A DNA stretch of 64,000 nt. Origin: Natronosporangium hydrolyticum. GTDB taxonomy: Bacteria > Actinomycetota > Actinomycetes > Mycobacteriales > Micromonosporaceae. This document shows positions 9,212-17,316 of the stretch, piece after piece. The stretch spans positions 4,092,001 to 4,156,000 of the forward strand of contig NZ_CP070499.1 in NCBI RefSeq assembly GCF_016925615.1, given 5' to 3'. The number at the start of each line of letters is the position of its first letter. Position 1 is the stretch's first letter. The translations under genes were made by a program, and so were the position numbers. The notes beneath the pieces were generated by a model. The model was not told the DNA's origin. It made no database searches and worked only from the letters and a program-made list of their open reading frames with translations.

Positions 9212-9981
9212 CGCCGCACCTCCGGCTGGGTTCGCCGCCTCGGCAGCGGAAGTTTCACCGCCACCAGGCCGGTGAGCGCCAGTAGTACCGGCATCCCGGC
9301 CGGCAGCACCGGGGTGGTGAGCAGCGCGACCGCTACCCCGACTGTGGCGACTCGCCGGGCCGCCGGGTCGCGCAGGCTCGGCCACAACAGCGCGAGCAGG
9401 CCGGCCGGGAACGCCGCGTCGAGCCCGAGCGCTGCCGGGTCGGCGACGGCGCCACCGAGCACCACCCCGGCGAGGGTGCCGAGGTTCCATACCGTGAACA
9501 ACGCGAGACCAGTGAGCCAGAACGCGGCGCGGCGCTGACGCGGATCGGCCTGCGCCAACGCGAACGCCACCGACTCGTCGATGAGCAGGTGACTGCCGAC
9601 AAGCCGGCTCAACCATCCGGTGCCGATTACGGCGGGCGTCGCCGCCTGGCTGGTGCCGTCGGACTGCCGGGGTACTGGGCGGTTCGGCTCATCGTCGCCT
9701 CCGCGCTCGGCCAGGGCGAGTCCGAATGGCAGGTGCCGCGCGTTCAGCAACAGCCCACCGAGGAGCGCGCCCGCGGGGCTCCCCGCGGCGAGTAGTCCGA
9801 CCGCGAGAAACTGCGAACCGCCGGCGAAGACCAGCAACGACATGGTCACCGCCAGCCAGCCTGGCACCCCGGCGGCGACCGCGATCGCGCCGAATGACAC
9901 TCCAATGGCTAGCGCGGCCACCGCCAGCGCGGCGATGTCGCGCAGCAGCCCACGGCCGGCAGTTCGCCATACCGATCTCAT
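9208..9981 (-). CDS. azlC: AzlC-type branched-chain amino acid exporter subunit
   Basis: A 257-residue inner-membrane protein of the AzlC family: IGVSFGAIAVAAGVPGWLAVTMSLLVFAGGSQFLAVGLL and LLLNARHLPFGLALAE are the recognisable blocks, followed by further membrane segments. A hydrophilic insert of about 25 residues (GGDDEPNRPVPRQSDGTSQA) follows LALAE. It pairs with AzlD and is divergent from an XRE-cupin regulator only 56 bp away, a common arrangement for this exporter. ATG start. Confidence 0.9.
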   Translation of the reverse strand: MRSVWRTAGRGLLRDIAALAVAALAIGVSFGAIAVAAGVPGWLAVTMSLLVFAGGSQFLAVGLLAAGSPAGALLGGLLLNARHLPFGLALAERGGDDEPNRPVPRQSDGTSQAATPAVIGTGWLSRLVGSHLLIDESVAFALAQADPRQRRAAFWLTGLALFTVWNLGTLAGVVLGGAVADPAALGLDAAFPAGLLALLWPSLRDPAARRVATVGVAVALLTTPVLPAGMPVLLALTGLVAVKLPLPRRRTQPEVRR

Positions 9982-9982
9982 A

Positions 9983-9998
9983 GTTCGATATTCTGAAC
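9983..9998. promoter_or_regulatory. Possible operator between azlC and its divergent regulator
   Basis: GTTC-n8-GAAC inverted repeat directly at the azlC start within a 56-bp divergent intergenic region. A second TTCG-n6-CGAA element lies nearby. The arms are short; the call depends mainly on the divergent regulator-transporter layout. Confidence 0.35.
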
Positions 9999-10037
9999 AG
10001 AGCCAGCTCGTTCGTCAAACCGAATTCTTCGACCGAT

Positions 10038-10607
10038 ATGATGAACGCCATGACGAGTGCCCCGCCTCACGCCGTCATCGCCGCTGCGGTCCGCCAGGAG
10101 CGGGAACGCGCAGGCTTGACCCTCAGCGAGTTGGCCCGCCGGGCCAACGTCGCCAAGTCCACCCTCTCGCAACTCGAGTCAGGCGCCGGCAACCCCAGCG
10201 TAGAGACGCTGTGGGCGCTGGCGGTCGCGCTCGATGTGCCGTTTAGCCAACTGGTGTCACCCCCGCCACCGCCCAGGGTTCAGGTGGTCCGCGCCGGTGC
10301 CGGTGCCTGGCACCGCTCTGAACAGGCCGACTTCGCGGGCGCTCTACTCTCCGCCGGATCCCGGAGCCGGCGGGACCTCTACATCATCGAACTAGCCGAG
10401 GGCAACGGTCGGGCAGCCGACGCCCACATCCCCGGCAGCGTCGAACACCTCGTGGTCGCCGCCGGCAAGCTCCGGGCGGGCCCGGTGGACGCCCCGGTCG
10501 ACCTCGGCCCCGGTGACTACGCCACCTTCCCCGGCGACACACCGCACCACTACCAGGCGCTCGCGCCAGGCACCTGGGCGGTGCTGATGATGGAGCACCC
10601 CGGCTAA
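10038..10607 (+). CDS. XRE-family regulator with C-terminal cupin
   Basis: A 189-residue transcription factor: an XRE helix-turn-helix at about 10-68 (RQERERAGLTLSELARRANVAKSTLSQLESGAGNPSVETLWALA) and a small-molecule-binding cupin at about 85-187 (LGPGDYATFPGDTPHHY contains the second cupin motif). Such regulators frequently lie next to azlCD and control amino acid export; here it is divergent from azlC. Three in-frame ATGs occur at 10038, 10041 and 10050; the true start is one of them. Confidence 0.88.
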   Translation: MMNAMTSAPPHAVIAAAVRQERERAGLTLSELARRANVAKSTLSQLESGAGNPSVETLWALAVALDVPFSQLVSPPPPPRVQVVRAGAGAWHRSEQADFAGALLSAGSRSRRDLYIIELAEGNGRAADAHIPGSVEHLVVAAGKLRAGPVDAPVDLGPGDYATFPGDTPHHYQALAPGTWAVLMMEHPG

Positions 10608-10689
10608 CCGGGCGTTCGGCGTCGCTGGCAACCAGCCGCGGCCCGGCCGTACCGAGGGATGTCCATGATCGAGCTGCCGCGGGGAGGTG

Positions 10690-10717
10690 TTGGTCACCCC
10701 GGTGACGGCGGTAGCCT
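10690..10717 (+). promoter_or_regulatory. Candidate promoter for the WG-repeat protein
   Basis: TTGGTC at 10690-10695 and TAGCCT at 10712-10717, spaced 16 bp, resemble an actinobacterial sigma-70 promoter about 95 bp ahead of the GTG at 10812. No transcription data support it. Confidence 0.4.
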
Positions 10718-10811
10718 GGTTGCGTCGCGCACAATTTTCCGAGCCTGCCGGGCGATCGACCGCCGGCCCGGCGGTACGTGCGGCTGGTTCTCGGAGGGGA
10801 GGTGGCTCTGC

Positions 10812-13800
10812 GTGGCTAACGACCACGACGGTGGCCGACGCCGGCGCAAGACCGCACCCCCCGATGCCACACCAACGAGATCAGCGGGCCGGGTCCGGCT
10901 GACGCCCCCGACACCGCCGCCGGACGGCCCCCCGCCACCCGGCTCGCCGGTGTCCGGTCAACCTGCGCCGGCCCCGCAATCGCCGGAGCCGCCACCCGGC
11001 CGGGGCGCTCCGCCGCCCCACCAGAGCGGCCCGCCCCGCCAATCGGCGCCGCCGCCGGCTGGACCGCGCCCACCGTACCTGCCCGGTCACCCGGCCGCCG
11101 GCCCGCCGCCCGGCTCACCCCCTCCAGGCTCACCCCAGCCCGGCTCACCCCCACCTGGTCAGTACCGACCCGGTTCAGCGGCCCCCGGCCAATCCGCAGC
11201 GGGCCCGCCACCGCGACACCCCGACCGTTACCCCGAATACCCCGAACGCCCCGGCCCACCGCCCCACCCAGGGCGACCACCAGGTGGGGCGGCCGCGTAC
11301 CCGCGCGATCCGGGGCCGCCTCCGCCCGGGCCTTATCCCCCCGGGCCCTACCCCCCGGGGGCGGCACCGGAGCCGCGACGCGCCCCGCCACCCCGGAACC
11401 CACCGCAGGGCGGTCGCCGTGCCCCTGGCCCACCACCGGGCCCGGGTCCGGCCGGTGGTGGGCCGCCGCACCACGGCCCCGGGCCGACGCCCCGCCCGCC
11501 CGGTCCGGGTGCGCCGCGACCGCCAGCGGCTGGCCGGCCTCCGGGGCCGGCGCCGGCTGCCGCCCCGCCGGGCGGCGGACCGCCCCGGCCGGCGGCAGGT
11601 CCACCGCCGGACGGCCGACCACGAGCCCCGTACCGGGCCGGTGACCCACCAGGGCCGACCCGCTCCGGCCCTCCGGGCGCCCAGCCCGGCCCACCGCCGG
11701 GTGGCCGCCCGACGCCACGGCCGGGCGCCCAGCCCGGCCCACCACCCGGCGCCCGCCCGGGGCCACCACCCGCCCACTCGGGGCCACCACCCGGCGCCCG
11801 TTCCGCACCGCCGTACCCGGGGGAGCCGCCATACCACCCGCCTGCTCGGCCGCATCCGGCGGAGCGGCCCCCAGCACCGCCCGGCGGGCCGCCGCCGGGA
11901 CCCCCACGGTCAGCAGCGCCCGCACCACCGGCTAGGTCGGGGGTGCCCGCACCACCGGGCGCGGTATACCGCGGGCCGCCGCCCCAGCCCTACCGGCCAG
12001 CGCCGGGGCAGCCGGCCCGGCCTACCTCGGCACACCCTGCCTCGGGCTATCCGATGGCCCCACCCCGGCCGGGACCGGCTCGCCCTACCTACGACCACCC
12101 GACGTCGGAGTACCCGGTCTCGACCCAGCCGAGTTACGACCATCCGACCTCGGCACAGCCGGTTGTGCGGCCGCGGTCCCCCCAGCCCCAGCCGTACCAG
12201 TCACAGCCGTACCCGCCGCAGCAGCCGCCACGGCAGCAGCCGGCCCGGCCGGCGCTGCCCGCTGCCCCGCCACCGGCACCGGCACCGGCACCGGCACCGG
12301 CACCGGCACCGGCACCGTGGACGGAGCCATCACCGACGGTGTCCCCGCACGACGCGGAACCCGTCGCCGCCCCACCCGTCAGCGCGGCACCCGTCACCGG
12401 CAACGGTCCGACCGCCCCGACCAGCGAAGCTCCGGCAACCGGCGACGACCCGGTCAGTGCCCCAGTCACGACCGAACCGTCCACGGTAGGGTGGCTCGCC
12501 AACGCCAATCGCCCACGGCCACCGCAGGCCGCCGCCGCCGGTTTCGAGGAGCACCTGACCAGCCCTGCTCCGGCAGCGCCGGTCAGCAGTGACCCCACCC
12601 CCCGCCCGTTTCGCGGCGACCAGATCGAGTATCAGTACCCGAGCTCGGCCGTCAGCAACAACCCCCAACCCGTGAGTAGCCAACCAGTGAGCAGCCAGCC
12701 CGTGAGCAGCCAGCCCGTGAGTAGCTACCCCGTGAGCAGTCAGCCGACCAGTGGTCGGCCGGTAAGTTCGCCGGCCCAGCCGGCCGCCGCAGCTGGGTCG
12801 CCACCATCCTTCGAGGACGGACCATCGCACGCGTCGAGCGTCGACACGGTCCGGCCGGCCTCTGGGCCGGCCGCCGGCGCCGCCACCGCGTTGAGCGCGC
12901 CGACGATGCTCGCCCCGGTGGTGGTGCCCGGCCAACGTCCCGGTGCCACACCCGGCGAAGCCACGGAGCCCGACGACGCCACCGAGGCGCCCGACGCCAG
13001 CGAGTCCCAGCCGGAGGAACCGATCTCCGCCGAGCCCGCCCCGGAGTCCGACACCCATGACCCGGAGCAGGTGCTCGCCACCTATGACTGGCGTTTCCAC
13101 CACGAGACGCTGCGCGAGATCGTGGCCGACCCGGAGGAGCTGCGCCGGCTGCGCGACCAGCTCACGGTGAAGCTCGAGCCGGCCAGCGACAATCCCACCC
13201 GAGCCCGCCTGCTGAGCCTGCGGGCAGTGGTCTCGCGGATCCTGGGCGACCTCAACAAGGCGCTGGCCGACGGTAAGCTCGCGCTCGCCCACGCGGAGGC
13301 GACCAGCCAGTTGCGCCGGATCGCGATCGCCCAGGCTCGACTGGCCCACGTCCACCAGTGGCGCGGCGACTTCGCCGAGGCGGACCGGTTGTTCGCGCTG
13401 GCGAACTCGCCGGAACTGCCCGACCGGTTGCGGGCCACCATGCACGAGCATGCCGGCCGCTCCTGCTACGACCAGGGCCGCTACATCGAGGCCTGCAACC
13501 ACTTCGACCAGGCGCTGGAGCTTCGCAAGGTCGACGACCCGGAGCTGATCGCCCGTACCGACCAGGCGTTGGACGCGGTCGCCCGCAAGATCGCCGAGAA
13601 TGGGATCGGACCGTACCCACGGAGCAAGGAGGAGATCCTCCAGCTGCATACCCCGCCGACCCCGGTCTTCGACGAGCAGGCCGACGCCTGGGGGTACGCG
13701 GATCAGCACGGTGCCGTGGTGATCGGCGTTGGCTACGCTGATGTCCAGCCGTTCCGGGACTCGGTAGCGTGGGTGCGCCGGCCCGGTTCGGAGACTTGGG

Positions 13801-14363
13801 AGCTGATCGACGAATCCGGCCAGCAGCTGATCGACGCCAGCGCCGGTTGGCTCGGCGTGGGGTCGTTCTCCGAGGGTCTGGCGTGGGTGTCGCGTGACGG
13901 ATATGGCGCCTGGGTAGCGATCGACAAGCAGAACCGGGTCGTCATCTCGACCGGGTACGAAGATGTCCGCCCGTTCCGCCGGGGGGTGGCGCCGGTACGG
14001 CGCGGCGGGTGGGGCGCGGTCGACAGCGGCGGCCGGCTCCTGGTGCCATGTCAGTACGCCGGGTACGCCACGGCGATGACCGACGGTCGTTACATCGACG
14101 GGTTTACCGACGAAGGTCTGGCTATTGTAGATGCTGGCGGTGGCCGGAAGGGCGTGGTGGATCGGGCCGGGCGGGTCATCGTGCCACCGAGCCACCCCAA
14201 CCTGGTGATCCACCCGGTGGCGTTCCTGGTGAGCAGCCCGACCGGTGCCTGGGGAGCGCTGGACCGCCGGGGACGCCCGTTGATCGAGCCCAACCATCCG
14301 AGCCGGCTAGCGGTAATGGAGGAGATCGACCGACTACTCGCCGACACCAAACCTGTGCTCTGA
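10812..14363 (+). CDS. Large Pro-rich protein with TPR and WG-repeat domains
   Basis: A 1183-residue protein without signal peptide or membrane segment. Residues about 20-600 are extremely rich in Pro, Gly and Ala and include an (AP)n run and five 15-bp repeats encoding PVSSQ-like units. Residues about 755-930 form helical TPR-like repeats (QLRRIAIAQARLAHVHQWRGDFAEADRLFALA). Residues about 945-1170 are WG repeats (AWGYADQHGAVVIG, GGWGAVDSGGRLLVP, GAWGALDRRGRPLIE), beta-hairpin units of unknown ligand. GTG start chosen because GGAGGGGAGG lies 9 bp upstream. TPR plus WG suggests a cytoplasmic scaffold or sensor; no function is known to me. Confidence 0.8.
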   Translation: MANDHDGGRRRRKTAPPDATPTRSAGRVRLTPPTPPPDGPPPPGSPVSGQPAPAPQSPEPPPGRGAPPPHQSGPPRQSAPPPAGPRPPYLPGHPAAGPPPGSPPPGSPQPGSPPPGQYRPGSAAPGQSAAGPPPRHPDRYPEYPERPGPPPHPGRPPGGAAAYPRDPGPPPPGPYPPGPYPPGAAPEPRRAPPPRNPPQGGRRAPGPPPGPGPAGGGPPHHGPGPTPRPPGPGAPRPPAAGRPPGPAPAAAPPGGGPPRPAAGPPPDGRPRAPYRAGDPPGPTRSGPPGAQPGPPPGGRPTPRPGAQPGPPPGARPGPPPAHSGPPPGARSAPPYPGEPPYHPPARPHPAERPPAPPGGPPPGPPRSAAPAPPARSGVPAPPGAVYRGPPPQPYRPAPGQPARPTSAHPASGYPMAPPRPGPARPTYDHPTSEYPVSTQPSYDHPTSAQPVVRPRSPQPQPYQSQPYPPQQPPRQQPARPALPAAPPPAPAPAPAPAPAPAPWTEPSPTVSPHDAEPVAAPPVSAAPVTGNGPTAPTSEAPATGDDPVSAPVTTEPSTVGWLANANRPRPPQAAAAGFEEHLTSPAPAAPVSSDPTPRPFRGDQIEYQYPSSAVSNNPQPVSSQPVSSQPVSSQPVSSYPVSSQPTSGRPVSSPAQPAAAAGSPPSFEDGPSHASSVDTVRPASGPAAGAATALSAPTMLAPVVVPGQRPGATPGEATEPDDATEAPDASESQPEEPISAEPAPESDTHDPEQVLATYDWRFHHETLREIVADPEELRRLRDQLTVKLEPASDNPTRARLLSLRAVVSRILGDLNKALADGKLALAHAEATSQLRRIAIAQARLAHVHQWRGDFAEADRLFALANSPELPDRLRATMHEHAGRSCYDQGRYIEACNHFDQALELRKVDDPELIARTDQALDAVARKIAENGIGPYPRSKEEILQLHTPPTPVFDEQADAWGYADQHGAVVIGVGYADVQPFRDSVAWVRRPGSETWELIDESGQQLIDASAGWLGVGSFSEGLAWVSRDGYGAWVAIDKQNRVVISTGYEDVRPFRRGVAPVRRGGWGAVDSGGRLLVPCQYAGYATAMTDGRYIDGFTDEGLAIVDAGGGRKGVVDRAGRVIVPPSHPNLVIHPVAFLVSSPTGAWGALDRRGRPLIEPNHPSRLAVMEEIDRLLADTKPVL
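12271..12317 (+). repeat. CACCGG hexamer repeat inside the Pro-rich gene
   Basis: Nearly eight consecutive copies of the 6-bp unit CACCGG, read as alternating Pro-Ala. Such a microsatellite can change length in multiples of 6 bp by slippage while keeping frame. Confidence 0.9.
12669..12743 (+). repeat. Five 15-bp coding repeats (P-V-S-S-Q/Y)
   Basis: Five adjacent 15-bp units (starting CCCGTGAGTAGCCAA) encode PVSSQ PVSSQ PVSSQ PVSSY PVSSQ. Third-position differences show the units are not all fresh copies. Confidence 0.88.
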
Positions 14364-14417
14364 GCCGCCCGCGGTCATAGGATGTCGCCGCTTACCTGGG
14401 CAGGTAGGTTTGCGGAC

Positions 14418-15419
14418 ATGGAATTTCGACACCTTGGCAAGTCCGGACTGCTGGTCAGCGAGATCTCGTACGGCAACTGGATCACGCACGGTTCGCAGGT
14501 TGAGGAGGAGGCGGCGACGGCGTGTGTCCGTACCGCGCTCGACCTGGGAGTGACCACATTCGACACTGCGGACGTCTACGCGGGCACCAAGGCCGAAGCG
14601 GTGCTCGGACGGGCGCTGCAGGGTCAACGCCGCGAAAGCCTGGAGATCTTCACCAAGGTCTACTGGCCGACCGGTGAGGGCCCCAACGACAGCGGCCTGT
14701 CCCGCAAACACATCATGGAGTCCATCAACGGCTCCCTCCGCCGCCTCCAGACCGACTACGTCGACCTCTACCAGGCGCACCGCTTCGACTACAGCACTCC
14801 CCTGGAGGAGACGCTGACGGCCTTCGCCGACATCGTCCGGGCCGGCAAAGCCCACTACATCGGGGTCTCCGAGTGGCGGGCCGAACAGATTCGTGAGGCG
14901 TACCCGATCGCGCGCGACCTGCGCATTCCGCTGGTCTCGAACCAGCCCCAGTATTCGATGCTGTGGCGGGTGATCGAGCCCGAGGTCGTGCCGACCTGCG
15001 AGGAGCTCGGACTGAGCCAGGTCGTCTTCTCCCCGCTTGCCCAGGGCGTGCTGACCGGTAAGTACTCCCCCGGCGACGCGCCGCCGGCCGACTCCCGCGC
15101 CACCGACGCTTCCGGCTCCCGGTTCATCGGCCACCTACTCACCGAGGAGATCCTCACCGCGGTGCAGCGGCTGAAGCCGCTCGCGGAGCAGGCCGGGTTG
15201 ACCATGGCGCAGCTGGCGATCGCCTGGGTGCTGCAGAACCCCAACGTCGCCTCGGCGATCGTCGGCGCCACCCGGCCTGCGCAGCTCACCGAGACGATCA
15301 AAGCGGTCGGGGTGAAGCTCGACGCGAGCCTGCTGAAGGCGATCGACGAAGCCCTGGGGGCGGTCGTGGTGACCGACCCGGCCCGGACCCAGTCGCCGGA
15401 ACGTCCGCCGACCCGGTAA
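14418..15419 (+). CDS. Aldo/keto reductase, potassium-channel beta-subunit type
   Basis: A 333-residue NADPH-dependent AKR barrel of the Kv-beta/YghZ-like branch. The catalytic tetrad is visible: Asp49 and Tyr54 in FDTADVYAGTKAE, Lys80 in EIFTKVYWP and His121 in YQAHRFD. The C-terminal cofactor region includes AIVGATRPAQLTE. Start ATG chosen at MEFRHLGKSGL with AGGTAGGT upstream; an earlier in-frame ATG adds 12 unconserved residues. Substrate is not predictable from sequence. A 17-bp hairpin follows the stop. Confidence 0.9.
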   Translation: MEFRHLGKSGLLVSEISYGNWITHGSQVEEEAATACVRTALDLGVTTFDTADVYAGTKAEAVLGRALQGQRRESLEIFTKVYWPTGEGPNDSGLSRKHIMESINGSLRRLQTDYVDLYQAHRFDYSTPLEETLTAFADIVRAGKAHYIGVSEWRAEQIREAYPIARDLRIPLVSNQPQYSMLWRVIEPEVVPTCEELGLSQVVFSPLAQGVLTGKYSPGDAPPADSRATDASGSRFIGHLLTEEILTAVQRLKPLAEQAGLTMAQLAIAWVLQNPNVASAIVGATRPAQLTETIKAVGVKLDASLLKAIDEALGAVVVTDPARTQSPERPPTR

Positions 15420-15427
15420 CCACCGCT

Positions 15428-15481
15428 GGCGGGTCGGTTGGTCGCCGTGGAGGCCTGCCCGCGACGACCAACCGACCCGCC
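15428..15481. terminator. Long hairpin between convergent genes
   Basis: Perfect 17-bp arms (15428-15444 and 15465-15481) around a 20-base loop between the aldo/keto reductase and the convergent small gene. Probable bidirectional terminator; no T tract. Confidence 0.65.
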
Positions 15482-15488
15482 CTGGTCA

Positions 15489-15683
15489 CTACTCGTTGAG
15501 TAGGCTCATCCGATACTCCACCCGCTCGCCTTCGAGCAGCACCACCGTGTTCACCCCCTGCTCGGCGAGCTGCCGCCAAGTCTGGCCGAGCCACGACTCG
15601 GCGTCGGCCTGGCTGCCGAACGTCTCAGCCGGCCCTGTGACCGTTGTCCCGTCCGCCGCCTCGTACCGCCAGCTCCACGCCAT
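15489..15683 (-). CDS. Small conserved actinobacterial protein
   Basis: A 64-residue protein (MAWSWRYEAADG...FGSQADAESWLGQ...VVLLEGERVEYRMSLLNE). The pattern of a WSWRYE beginning and an ESWLGQ-W helix is familiar from short actinobacterial hypothetical proteins of unknown role. ATG start; convergent with the aldo/keto reductase and divergent from the CobU/CobT-like gene. Its composition is like that of neighbours and codon use supports a real gene. Confidence 0.65.
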   Translation of the reverse strand: MAWSWRYEAADGTTVTGPAETFGSQADAESWLGQTWRQLAEQGVNTVVLLEGERVEYRMSLLNE

Positions 15684-15744
15684 GAGTCACGCTCCTCGTC
15701 CGGTCCCGTCGCGAGCATTAACGATCGGGCCATAGGGTATCGGC

Positions 15745-17316
15745 ATGTCTTGGCGCACGCTCCTCGTCCTCGGTGGTGCCGGCTCCGGCCGCGAAGCTTT
15801 CGCCGAGTCCCAGCTCGACCAGGCTGCTCCGGTTCGGCGTCCGACGCCGACCAGCGGCGACGGTCTGGCCGCGTTAGCGGCCCAGATCGCCCAGGCCGAG
15901 CCGGGTGAGAACCTGCTGGTCAGCGACCTGACCAGCTGGCTCCCGGGCGGGTCCGCCAAGCTCGACTCGGCTGAGCTGACCGAGTTGGTGGCGGCGATCG
16001 GCCCGGGCCCGGGACAACTGGTGCTGGTCAGCGCCGAGGTGGGGTTGTCGACGCCGCCCACCACCGCCGCGAACCGCCGGCTGGCGCAGCTGTTAGGCGA
16101 GGTGAACCAGGCGCTCGCCGCCGCCGCCGATGCGGTAGTGCTGGTGGTGGCCGGGCAGCCCAGCTGGTTGAAGGGCGGCACAGTGCCCGAAGCCGGCTGG
16201 CGCACGGCTGGCGCGACCAGTGTGACCGCTGGCGCGCCGACCGCGACCGCCGCCCCGCCCGCGACTGCGACGGCCACCGCCGCCTCCGCTGCCGGGTTGT
16301 CCCAGCTGGCCGCGCTGCCCGCACCGGACGCCGAGGCCAAGGCGGCGGCCGGGGACCGGCTCGCCGCCCTCGGCCCGATCGCACTCGGCGAACTCGTCCG
16401 GGTGGTCCAGTTCGCGGCTGGCGCCCAGGGCACGGCCGACCCGACCCCGTGGCAGCGTGCCCGGGTGCTGGTATTGAACGGAGCGCATCAAGGCGGCGCC
16501 AGCGCCGGCCCGACCTGGGCAGCCCAGCGAGCCGCTGCGCTTCGGGCGGGCACCGACCCGTTGGCGCGGCTGGCGGCCCCGGTCGCCGCCAGCGTCCAAC
16601 TCGTCGACGCGGCCGCCGCCGAGCCGATTGAGGACGGGCCGGCGATGCCCGAGCCGCAGGTGGAGCAGGCGCTCGCGCGCGGTTGGGAGCTGGCCGAACG
16701 GGCCGCCGACGACGGCGTGGATGTGCTGGTGCTGGCATCGATCGGGGATGGCGCCGAGAGCGCCGCCGCCGCGGTCACCGCGATCCTGGCGCCCAGCACC
16801 GAGCCTGCGGCGTTGTTGGCCCGGGTCCGCAGCGAGCAGGGCCTGATCGACGACGAGGCGTGGATGTTGCGCTGCGCCACGGTACGCGACGCGGTGCACC
16901 GGACCCGCGGCGGCGGACGTACTGTCGGCCGTCCGTTGCTGGCCCAGCTCGGCGGAGCGGACCTGGCGATCGCCACCGGGCTGTTGTTGGGCGCCGCCGC
17001 CCGGCGGACACCGGTGCTGTTGGACGGCCCGGTGGGGGCGGCGGCGGGGCTGGTCGCGCGGAATCTGGCTGCGGCCGCCCGGCACTGGTGGCTGCTGCCC
17101 GACGCAGGCGCGCACCCGCTGGTCACCCGGGTCCAGGACACCCTCGGCCTGAAGCCACTCTTCGACCTACGGCTAGAGCTTGGCGAGGGGGCCGGCGCGC
17201 TCGCCGTCCTGCCGATCATGCAGACCGGGCTCTTCCTCGCCACCCAACTGCAGCCCGACGTCGACCCTGCCGCGGAGGACGACGCACCTGAGCCTTCACC
17301 GCCAGCGGCTAGCTGA
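15745..17316 (+). CDS. CobU-like/CobT-like cobalamin protein fusion
   Basis: A 523-residue two-domain protein. Residues about 1-155 resemble CobU (adenosylcobinamide kinase/guanylyltransferase): LLVLGGAGSGREAFAES, and LVSAEVGLSTPPTTAANRRLAQLLGEVNQALA...VVLVVAGQPSWLK. The P-loop is degenerate (GAGSGR where GxRSGKS is expected), so kinase activity is doubtful. After an Ala/Thr-rich linker, residues about 200-510 resemble CobT (nicotinate-nucleotide:DMB phosphoribosyltransferase), with GGADLAIATGLLLGAAARRTPVLLDGP and the LELGEGAGA loop that holds the catalytic Glu in CobT. Another CobT motif (usually AADHGV) reads NGAHQGG. It probably acts in lower-ligand assembly of cobalamin, or has drifted. 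cobS is absent here. Confidence 0.78.
   Translation: MSWRTLLVLGGAGSGREAFAESQLDQAAPVRRPTPTSGDGLAALAAQIAQAEPGENLLVSDLTSWLPGGSAKLDSAELTELVAAIGPGPGQLVLVSAEVGLSTPPTTAANRRLAQLLGEVNQALAAAADAVVLVVAGQPSWLKGGTVPEAGWRTAGATSVTAGAPTATAAPPATATATAASAAGLSQLAALPAPDAEAKAAAGDRLAALGPIALGELVRVVQFAAGAQGTADPTPWQRARVLVLNGAHQGGASAGPTWAAQRAAALRAGTDPLARLAAPVAASVQLVDAAAAEPIEDGPAMPEPQVEQALARGWELAERAADDGVDVLVLASIGDGAESAAAAVTAILAPSTEPAALLARVRSEQGLIDDEAWMLRCATVRDAVHRTRGGGRTVGRPLLAQLGGADLAIATGLLLGAAARRTPVLLDGPVGAAAGLVARNLAAAARHWWLLPDAGAHPLVTRVQDTLGLKPLFDLRLELGEGAGALAVLPIMQTGLFLATQLQPDVDPAAEDDAPEPSPPAAS

Noticed and set aside
10659-10811. Upstream ATG start for the WG-repeat protein
   Set aside because: It adds about 51 unconserved residues over a likely promoter; GTG at 10812 has a strong ribosome site.
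12330-14297. 655-codon frame antisense to the WG-repeat gene
   Set aside because: Arises from strong codon bias on the sense strand; Arg/Gly/Val-rich and without domains or a ribosome site.
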